From Petrosia ficiformis (lineage: Eukaryota > Porifera > Demospongiae > Haplosclerida > Petrosiidae), in assembly GCA_947044365.1 (NCBI GenBank), contig OX345636.1, forward strand, positions 38,916,191 through 38,980,190: a stretch of 64,000 bases of DNA, in the 5' to 3' direction. The notes below the pieces were generated by a model. The model saw only the letters and a program-made list of their open reading frames with translations. It searched no databases and was not told where the DNA came from. Shown in pieces: positions 55,783-64,000 of the stretch. The first letter of the stretch is position 1. Every line of letters starts with the position of its first letter. The translations under genes and the position numbers were made by a program.

Positions 55783-57220
55783 TAATTATATATATACAAT
55801 TATATATATACAATTATATATATACAATTATATATATATATATATATACTCAATTTCTAATATTCCTAAGATATGGTATTATAATTTAAATTCAAGTAAT
55901 ATTATATATGTGTATACATGCACAGTATGTCATTATACTTTATTATTTTGCTTAATTAACAATAATAGATGTATGAGAATGATACTGATGATTTGCACTA
56001 ACGAAATACATCTATATATCAGGTTGGGAATTCACACTATGCACAATGTTTACTAAAACAAGGATGTATGTAATTATGGATATAGGGGTAGGGCAGGAGG
56101 TGCTGAAGGTTATTGCACACTACAGTGTATGTACTTAATTAACAATCACGTGGTTTGCACTATGGTAAAAGAATGTGAAGTGGTAAATGAAATTGTTCCT
56201 TCTGTAAATTGCATTTATCTTAGCATGTCAATGATAAGATTCATGTTCTATCCCCCACCAACATTGATTGCATTCCTATGGATGTTATATGTACCTATTA
56301 AATTTGAATATACATGGGCATTATAACATAATTAGAAAAACCGACCTTTAATATATGTAATTTCAGAGAACATAACTATTCATCTCTGATTCTGAATTCA
56401 TTGAACTTGCAATGTACGTATACAATACGCAATTTCATGGCTTTTCAGCTTTTTACTGGCCTTGCTCTTTAGTCTTTATCCTCATCCACCAGAATTATTA
56501 AATTTACTTACTACGTACATCATGTATGTACACATGTTTGTATATATGTATGTAATTATTCTTGTAATTATTCTAATGTACAAGGCTAGAGACTCCTTGA
56601 AGATTTCAAAAGGATGTTTTGTCAATAACAGTAGGTTTAATTTTAACTATTAAATCTTCTACATAGCTATATATACAGTCACTAAGATGTCAAACAACAA
56701 TACATTGTAATTATGCATTGGAAGAGATAGAGTAAAGAATAGTAATGATTTTACTCCAATGCCAGGTACACATAATACGTCTGTTACAGCAGCAACTTCG
56801 ACTAATTACAAGTCGTAATTAGACAATATCCTCCATCTTAAATATCATTGTGATATTTTTAACAAGTGCATGTGACAACAAAATACACAGTTAAGGATAA
56901 TTCGATGCAGTTTGTCAGTAGTGTGTAAAGCTTATTTAAATTATTAATATATAACTAGAACTCAACAAGATGCTTTGTATAGCTACTTAGGAGATTTCAT
57001 GATATGTGATATGTGATATGTTGTCTTATATCCTTACACACACTGTGTTAATTACAATATCAAAGCTGGAATGTTATTATTGTGAATGGCTTCAGAATAA
57101 ATTTAAAAAAATCAGATCCAAATTTTGAATAAGCTTACTTCATCCTTATGTAAGGTTAAACACAAGTTATAGAATCAATAATAAATCAATATAGAATTGT
57201 GAGGTAGTCTGGGACACATT
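54830..57220. other. gene-free AT-rich stretch
   Basis: No exon is supported. At 55607-55850 an AT-microsatellite block with the lead-in AAGTTTTTAGTTCATATAT occurs twice. Further TATA-type repeats lie at 55420-55460. Confidence 0.6.
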
Positions 57221-57224
57221 ACTG

Positions 57225-57407
57225 ATGGACAATAGTGGAGTTATAAGGCAACAAAGGCGTGGTGCAACCATGCAAGTAAATAATAAGCAACCAGGAGACC
57301 TGTTTCATCATAATTTCACTCAATTCCTATCAAAAGCATTGGAATACCCAGGAGCTACTCAACAGCAGGAGATGGTGGAGAAATATACAAAGATATGGGA
57401 AGCATGA
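57225..57407 (+). CDS. orphan 60-codon ORF, possible exon or gene fragment
   Basis: MDNSGVIRQQRRGATMQVNN... to TKIWEA and a TGA. The amino-acid mix (HHNFTQFLSKALEYPGATQQ) is protein-like, unlike the repeat frames around it. I recognise no family and find no convincing partner exon. It could be the last exon of an undetected gene or a relic. Confidence 0.25.
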   Translation: MDNSGVIRQQRRGATMQVNNKQPGDLFHHNFTQFLSKALEYPGATQQQEMVEKYTKIWEA

Positions 57408-57409
57408 AG

Positions 57410-58320
57410 AGGAAGTACATGCTGCTGCTGGTTTATTCTTTCCTCTTATTGTGGAGACATTGGGCCTGTGGCTCCCAATAGTCTATGGATCATTAAACTG
57501 ATTGCATCAAAGGCAGTCTCTGATAACTGAATTCAGTTACATCTAGCAGTAAAAAAACCTTCTTCAATTATTGTCTATCCGTCTCTGAGTGTCTAATGCA
57601 AGAATGTTGTTATCCATTTTATCTTAATTGTTTGTTGTGATGAAGTGACTATTATTAAGAAATTAGTGTACTTTGACCTGTGTGGTCTTAACAGTTATTG
57701 TAATAGATTTCTGTATATAGGTTTCTGTAATGTTCTAGAATAATCTATTATTTTCTTGTACTTTCTTTTGTGTAGTTATATAAGTAGGAAGTTTTTAGTT
57801 ATAAAGGGGGATGAGTGAGTGAGTGTTGATTGTACTGAACCTAACAGTTACTTTTATTTTTATTTTTTAATTACAAATTCTATTATGTTTAGAATCAGTG
57901 ATAGATCAATATACATTAGTATAAGAATAATTACATAGTCCAGTGGTTCATACATATTTTAAAGCATTAATTCTAAAATACAATAAGAGGTTATCATGAG
58001 ATCCAAATATATCAGTCGTGGGAAAAAAACCAGGCCTGTAGCAAGGATGTGGAAAGGGGGGTTCAGAAAAAGTATGCAGGTGAGTGAGGCCCACTTTTGG
58101 CTTGACTAATTACAACAGGTGCAGTTATGGGCCAGGTGAATCTGCCACCATATGAGCACAGTATTTAAAATCACTCTAGGTATTCCCCTTTGAACATAGA
58201 CTGTTACTTCAACTCACATTAATCATTAATAGAAAAATAATTATATATATAAGAAAAAAAAAGAACAATATATATATATTATATAATTATATATAATTAT
58301 GTATATAATATATCTATTTC
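57410..58320. other. no gene seen
   Basis: AT-rich. It contains a fragment near 58030-58120 (GCAAGGATGTGGAAAGGGGG) that looks like the G-run repeat family, and AT microsatellites at 58240-58315. Confidence 0.55.
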
Positions 58321-58329
58321 TATATTTAC

Positions 58330-58720
58330 TATGCAGCACCGATTACTGAGCTGCACCAGAAATTTTGTCGGGCCTGCAGAAATACAACTTTCCGCTAGTG
58401 ATTTTTGCATATGGAACATCACTATCGGAAATAATTTGCGGCCTCTATTGGCATTGCGAGTCATTTAATCAATGCGCCATCCCACACCACATGTACATGT
58501 ATTGCATATGGGTGGTGCATAATTTTAAATGAATATTTATAGATCTACGTTGCCCAGTGCCCCACAAAGTGTAGGAGTGCTTGCAGTGGTTTCTCGTATT
58601 TCCAGACCTGTTAGTGAACAAACTATCAAGGTTGAAGTTGTTGGTCTGATAACCAACTGAAGGAGTTCACAGCGGGTGAAAAAGTTTTACAGCCTGCAGG
58701 TGAAATACAACAAACGTGAG
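58330..58720 (+). promoter_or_regulatory. CpG-richer patch with a possible noncoding first exon
   Basis: CpGs concentrate here (GTCGGGCC, TTTGCGGCC, CAATGCGCC), as at the other promoters in the window. A donor-like AAC|GTGAGT follows at ~58715. No coding exon downstream could be linked to it. Confidence 0.25.
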
Positions 58721-59120
58721 TAAAATCCTTGTACATGTGTTTGTATCGTCTGCCTGTCAAAGTAAACTGTTTTGTTTGACCATTGTATTTCTTAGCCAGT
58801 TTTTATTGCCAGAAAGTGTAATAATAATGCATGAATAAGATTAATGTGTTTCAGACAATACCATTTTTGGATTTGATTACTATATGAATTGAATTATACA
58901 AATTACATTTTGTTTCATGTTCTTTTTAATTTGATTTTGGATTTTTATTTTTAATTGGAATAATCTGTGATATTATTGATCAAAGGGAAAATAAAAAGGG
59001 CATTTGGTTTCTTTAAGCCTACCATCCACAAGACAACTTTGAAGTTGGCAACAAGTTGTCTACTCCATTTTGGCAGTGGAATAGAACATGCTTTGCAATG
59101 TGTTGCACAACCTACTACTT

Positions 59121-59236
59121 TTTACCTTTGGAGTAGGCAATTTGTTGCCTACTCCAAAGCTGCCTAATGGTGCACAACCTACTGCTTTTTTACCTTTGGA
59201 GTAGGCAATTTGTTGCCTACTCCAAAGCTGCCTAAT
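59121..59236. repeat. tandem hairpin repeat
   Basis: Two ~67-bp units each contain CTTTGGAGTAGGCAA facing TTGCCTACTCCAAAG around a 4-base loop, followed by GCTGCCTAATGG. A degenerate third lies at 59039-59080. Confidence 0.85.
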
Positions 59237-59559
59237 GGATGGTAAACGTAAAGGAATCATAACCATAATGTTGCTTAGTCATAAATTAAATGGTTTTATT
59301 ATTATAATAAATTAATGTTCATATTTATTTATATAAATAAATAATTCCTGCAACATGTGTTGTAATTTTGTATATATATTGTCAGACTTGTCTTACAGCA
59401 TTCATTACATTTTCACCAGTGTAATGCAAACAATAATTATTAGTGTGTGTACTATAAAAAATGATGTTTTAGTAACATAATAGTTATAGTATGACGGGCT
59501 TCTTCAAATGTTATTACTAATTAAAACATAGCTTGCTAATATTTTAGTTAACTAACAAA

Positions 59560-59760
59560 AATTGCCCTGTTTCAGTAGTTTTAGCAAGTGTTGTTATAAT
59601 ATGGATAATAATGACCACATGGAGTTGTTGTTAATAAGATTTAGTTTTAGTTAACTAACTAAAATGGATGATTCATTTTCAATTTAGTTGGTTGCAGTAG
59701 TTAGTTAAATTTTACAATGCGTTAGGTATAATTTTTAGTTATAGTTAAGTACATGTAGAA
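59560..59760 (+). repeat. degenerate TTAGTTA-family MITE
   Basis: Internal blocks TTTTAGTTAACTAACTAAAA and AATAATGACCACAT match the family, but no ends or duplication survive. Confidence 0.5.
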
Positions 59761-60932
59761 GTATATTAATATGTAATATAAATCATACATAGAGAATAGT
59801 TTAAAAGTTTTGTTTTTTTTTTGGAAAAATTCACTTAAATGTGAATGTGAAATTACATATTAGTGTTAATTTATGTTGCTTTTAAATATATTGAAACTTG
59901 GCTGCGAATGAGCTTATTTAATCAACTATAATGAAAACACTTTTACTAAGCATAATATTAAAGTATAGGCATATATCATAAATACATTTTGTCGTATTAG
60001 ATTTTAAAAGTATATTTATCCTGAGGGTTGAGTTTACTGTTACACTGTGCCATGTTTGAATTGACTAATCAGATTGCTTAATTAAATCAAGTCACTAAAT
60101 CCCTCCATGAAGTGTATAAGTATTCTCACATTAACCTTCCAGTTTGACCAATCAGATCGCTTAATTTAAAGGTGTTGCACACATACAGGAAGTAATCTGA
60201 TTGGTCAACATGTGTTTCTCTGTGGCCCTTGTGGTAAATCAGAAATATGTATATATATAATTTATATATACATTTGTCTATATATGCAATGTAATCACAT
60301 GTAAATAACTGTACACCTAAAAACATAATGTGTTGATTTGATATAAGCCAATATGTTTGGCCAAAGCTTGATATAACTATAATAATTATATTTATAATGG
60401 CTCTATAGTTGTTTTCTCATTTCTTCTGCCAAGTCAAGTCAAGTCAATAGAAATCTTATAGCTGTATGACTAGTAGCACTTGTATTGAGGCAACTTCCTT
60501 CAGCTATTGAATTTCTTAGTACATTTGGTATTTTCAATTGATACAAATATTGTATTTATAATAAATATCAATTTCATAATTAAAGGTTACAGGATATGAC
60601 CTTTTGAGGAGGATTTCTGTTTGTGAAAAGAGATATAAATAAAATTTTAAGGGGCAGCATTAACAAATATTCTGAAACTATGGGTTCTGAATTCAGGAAG
60701 ATCAGAATAGAGGTGGAGAGGAAATGTGCTAGGAGTAGGATGTTGGGCTGGTCTCTCTTCCCTACACGAAACACTGATTACTAATAATAGTTATAATTAC
60801 TGGATCATAGATGGAAAAATATTAATTAGTATGTCTATCTGAATTGAACTAGAGAGAGATAGAGAGATAGAGAGATAGAGAGATTGTAGAAACTTCATTC
60901 TTCAACCTTCATTCCAGCCCTATTATAAATAT

Positions 60933-61117
60933 TAGTGTTGTTTTGGTTTGACAACAATAACCACTTTTAGTTATGGTTATAGCATGCCTGATTTCCCAAA
61001 CGTTTAGTTTAGTTATAGGTATTACAAAAGATTTGTAATTTTGTTACATAGTTTCATTAAAAGTCAAAATGTATTACTAAAAAGGGTTTTAGTTTTAGTT
61101 ATAGTTAACTAACACTA
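60933..61117 (+). mobile_element. TAGTGTTG-type hAT-like MITE, 185-bp copy
   Basis: TAGTGTTGTTTTGGTTTGAC to TAGTTAACTAACACTA. Flanks share TAAATAT (offset by one base), consistent with a decayed 8-bp duplication. Internally deleted compared with 12741-13054. Confidence 0.7.
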
Positions 61118-61437
61118 TAAATATGTGACCCAATTTGCAATAAAGTAACCTTTTCCAGCAAATGATTTTGCTTACCTTTAGCATCCTAAATATGGATGCT
61201 ATACTGTTGGCATTCTTGAGAGTATATTTATATTTAAATCTGCAGCATGAATCCATATTGGCCCAATAATCACTTGCACTTCCTTTGACCCCATTTGATA
61301 GTTTCCTGTCTACTAATTTAGTGAAACTAAAATTAACATTCCTATGGTTAATATTTTATGTTGCTGTCCAGACATGTAATTAGAAAAGGCTTTAATGTGA
61401 CTATTTATAAACCTTGCACATATCACACACAAACAGT

Positions 61438-61439
<2 letters not shown>

Positions 61440-61469
<30 letters not shown>

Positions 61470-61480
61470 CACACACACAC
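61440..61480 (+). repeat. (CA)n microsatellite
   Basis: About 20 CA units with one CG interruption. Confidence 0.9.
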
Positions 61481-61668
61481 AGTAACTTATTGAAATCACT
61501 ATATAAAAACATGCTATGTCATGCAGGTTGCTATGGAACATTTGAGATTGAATAACTGTTTTTGTGTAGGAGCAAATGGTCTGTAAATACATCTGCTCTC
61601 TGCATGTAGTTATATAACATGAAAGAGATTCCTTACATATAGTATTATATATATATATAATTATATAT

Positions 61669-61918
61669 CATTCCATAGAGGTTCCTACATGTATAATTAT
61701 TGTAATAGAGAGATTCCATACATGTACCAGTATAGTACATATCATTCCATAGAGGTTCCTACATGTATAATTATAGTAATAGAGAGATTCCATACATGTA
61801 CCACATATCATTCCATAGAGGTTCCTACATGTATAATTATTGTAATAGAGAGATTCCATACATGTACCAGTATAGTACATATATATTATTCCATAGAGGT
61901 ATAATTATTGTAATGGAG
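61669..61918 (+). repeat. 3.5 tandem ~70-bp units
   Basis: The unit contains TTCCATAGAGGTTCCTACAT, GTAATAGAGAGATTCCATAC and ATGTACCAGTATAGTACAT; one copy lacks ~10 bp. Confidence 0.85.
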
Positions 61919-61943
61919 AGTCCATAGAAGTTCCTGATCATAT

Positions 61944-62113
61944 TAGTGTTGTTTTAGGTGACCACATTTAAAGGTTTTGCTGTTAATTAACTAAAAGTGC
62001 TGTTTATTGGCCAATTTCTAGTTATAGTTATTATAGTAGACTTGTAGTTTAGTTATAGTTTAGTTAACTAGAAGTCATATGCCTTACTAAAATGGAGTTT
62101 AGCGATAAAACAG
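61944..62113 (+). repeat. TAGTGTTG-type MITE, degraded copy
   Basis: Starts TAGTGTTGTTTTAG; has the GGCCAATTT and TAGTTATAGTTTAGTTAACT blocks; the right end is eroded to AAAACAGCA. Confidence 0.6.
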
Positions 62114-62469
62114 CAGGAATGTGTATGAATGTTCATATTATTTAATTAAGCTACTATAATACATGTAATTACATTGATGGAATCTTAATTATATAATATG
62201 AGCATGTACATGTACTGTATTTATGTATACACATGCATGGCACATGCATTTATAGCCTGAACCATTTTTAATGAGCCTAACCCAATACTTGCTTGGCTTA
62301 GAGTTTTGAGTTTAGGAATTATAGATTACTGCTAGTTGTTAAGACTTACCATAAGTTAAGAGTTAGTATTAGGATTATATTTGGGCAGGAGAGCTTGGGT
62401 TTGGCTGCTTTTAAATGTGTTATGTAAGACTTATCATTATTGGAGCCTGTGTTGTTTCTATTGGAACAT

Positions 62470-62645
62470 GATTTGGGCTGAGTCATGTTGTAATATTACT
62501 GGTAATGGTTAGACTTAGCATTAGTTAGGGTTAGTGTTATATGGGAGGGCTGGTTTTAATAGAGTCATGTTGTAATATTACTGGTAATGGTTAGACTTAG
62601 GGTTAGTGTTATATGGAGGGCTGGTTTTAAAAGGGTCATGTTGAA
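62470..62645 (+). repeat. ~90-bp tandem duplication
   Basis: GTCATGTTGTAATATTACTG, GGTTAGTGTTATATGG and AGGGCTGGTTTTAA occur twice in the same order. Confidence 0.8.
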
Positions 62646-63073
62646 ATTAGCAAATGTACAATAAACTTTACAAGTGTACCAGACTAGAAGCCATCTAAGC
62701 CATGTTGTCAGCACTTAGACCAATGTTTTATGTTTGTAGATACAATAGAGTTTGTATTTCATTGTTTATATATGTACATCATGTCTGCTTTTAACTAATT
62801 ATGCCTCGTGCGCATGCGCAGCAAGACATATGGTAATCTTCTGGTGTGTGTGTGTGTTCCAGCTATATCTGGTCTGTCGGTGGAATTTAAGCACAAATAA
62901 ATGCTTCAATGGATATAAAGTCATTTTTTCTTGATTTGAAATTTGGCAGATTTGCAAAATCGAGCGTTGTTCTCGACAACATTTACTCAACTCGCTAACC
63001 AGGTGAACTTTGAACTCTACTGCACATGTGGCTGGCTTAGACTTGACACATGTTCTACTATTGATCGTATGCT

Positions 63074-63367
63074 ATGCCTGCGTTAGGCAAGGTCTGTCCA
63101 CAGTCTTCCTCTGTGGAGCATTGCAGAAGGTTAGTTTGTGTGAAATGTGGCTATGTTTTTACCAAGAGTGCTAGTATAAGCAAGAAAAAATGTATGACTA
63201 GTGCTAGATTTTGTGAGAGTGAGCAGGAGTCTTGTGTACGTAGAGCTAAGAATAAGCAGAGGATGGCTAGTGCTAGAGCTTGTGAGAGTGAGCAGGAGGT
63301 TGTTATCAATGATTTTCCTACCAATATTGGTTTTTTTTTCAATAGGAAAACATGTGAATTGAATTGA
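63074..63367 (+). CDS. 97-codon ORF with Cys knuckle and ESEQE repeats
   Basis: MPALGKVCPQSSSVEHC..., then LVCVKCGYVFTKSASISKKK with CxxC, then two repeats of (T/A)SAR-CESEQE separated by a basic RRAKNKQRM. Basic and repeated, it resembles the short SES/TEQ-type repeats preceding mobile-element or nuclear proteins in early animals; I cannot name a family. The Kozak context is unremarkable and no second exon is identified. Confidence 0.35.
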   Translation: MPALGKVCPQSSSVEHCRRLVCVKCGYVFTKSASISKKKCMTSARFCESEQESCVRRAKNKQRMASARACESEQEVVINDFPTNIGFFFNRKTCELN

Positions 63368-63379
63368 ATTGGCTATCCA

Positions 63380-64000
63380 TAAATGCACACATGCATGCAC
63401 CGAGGCATCAGCACCTATGGTGCTTTCATTAGAACAGTAATTAAATAATTACATGTATACTATACTTTAAAGGGCTTGGTAACTATATACCCAGTTAAAA
63501 AAATATGCTTATGTTTGCTATCATAGACAGTATCAATGAGAAGTTGCAATGTTGCAATAAGCACAAAATTTAATTTTCAATATCACCTAACCCTAGCATT
63601 GTGGATATTCGAATACGAAGCAAATCAATTAAAATATTCAATTGACTATACATACACCCTACAACTAACTAACATGCACTGGCATGCCAATGATTCTTCA
63701 AATTGAAATTTGAATTTCAATGTTAATTGAAAATGAATAAATGTCTAATACCCATATACTTCTTCTCAAACTCTAGTAAAATGCACACAGAATTGATTAT
63801 GACATATAGTTACAAATAATTATGTGATGTGATAATTACACTGATTACATTTTTACGCTATGAAAGAATTTATGTCTTACTATGATGGTGGATATGTACA
63901 TATACACCAAGTATGGTACAGTACTTGCCAAGTACAGTATACATATATTCTATAGCAGTATAGAACAATACATTATGGTATAGTATACTGTACCATACTT
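63380..64000. other. no gene seen
   Basis: AT-rich; ends in GTATAGTATACTGTACCATA-type palindromic repeats similar to those at 36.6-37.0 kb. Confidence 0.6.

Noticed and set aside
1..64000. CRISPR arrays, bacterial operons or symbiont genes
   Set aside because: No spaced direct repeats of the right kind, no Shine-Dalgarno-led ORFs; all clear genes are spliced.

Overview
This is a window of animal nuclear DNA. It is AT-rich, dense in introns and crowded with short non-autonomous transposons. All five well-supported multi-exon genes splice with GT-AG introns and give open frames whose summed exon lengths divide by three. Gene content (metazoan CHMP2A, proteasome beta-4, an EPHX4-type epoxide hydrolase, a choice-of-anchor-B secreted protein, an EGF membrane protein, a caspase-fold protein), short gene spacing and very frequent TACATGTA motifs suggest a sponge, probably a demosponge. 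The species is an inference; no bacterial or symbiont DNA is seen.

Layout. 0-3.6 kb: no clear gene, one nested pair of MITEs. 3.6-6.25 kb (minus): a caspase-fold (C14) protein whose noncoding first exon lies head-to-head with, and may overlap, the next gene. 6.25-17.7 kb (plus): an EPHX4-like membrane epoxide hydrolase of 11 exons and 340 aa. 18.2-24.9 kb (plus): CHMP2A, ESCRT-III, 222 aa. 25.2-29.2 kb (plus): a secreted choice-of-anchor-B protein, 445 aa. 31.3-41.1 kb (minus): proteasome subunit beta-4, with its last residues unresolved. 43.3-54.7 kb (plus): a type I membrane protein with signal peptide, one EGF module, a SEA-like region, one TM helix and a short tail. A broken reverse transcriptase lies in its largest intron. 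54.7-64 kb: mostly repeats, with two orphan ORFs.

The genes look like unrelated housekeeping and accessory genes packed closely; nothing indicates a shared pathway. The main structural story is transposons. At least nine small elements can be delimited exactly by perfect or near-perfect 8-bp (hAT-like) or 9-bp target duplications, and one 658-bp foldback sits between TTAA sites. Several touch gene structure. The TTAA foldback splits what looks like an alternative last exon of the EGF gene. One EPHX4-like acceptor and one EGF-gene donor are supplied by CA/GT microsatellites. PSMB4 carries two ~580-bp direct repeats in its introns.
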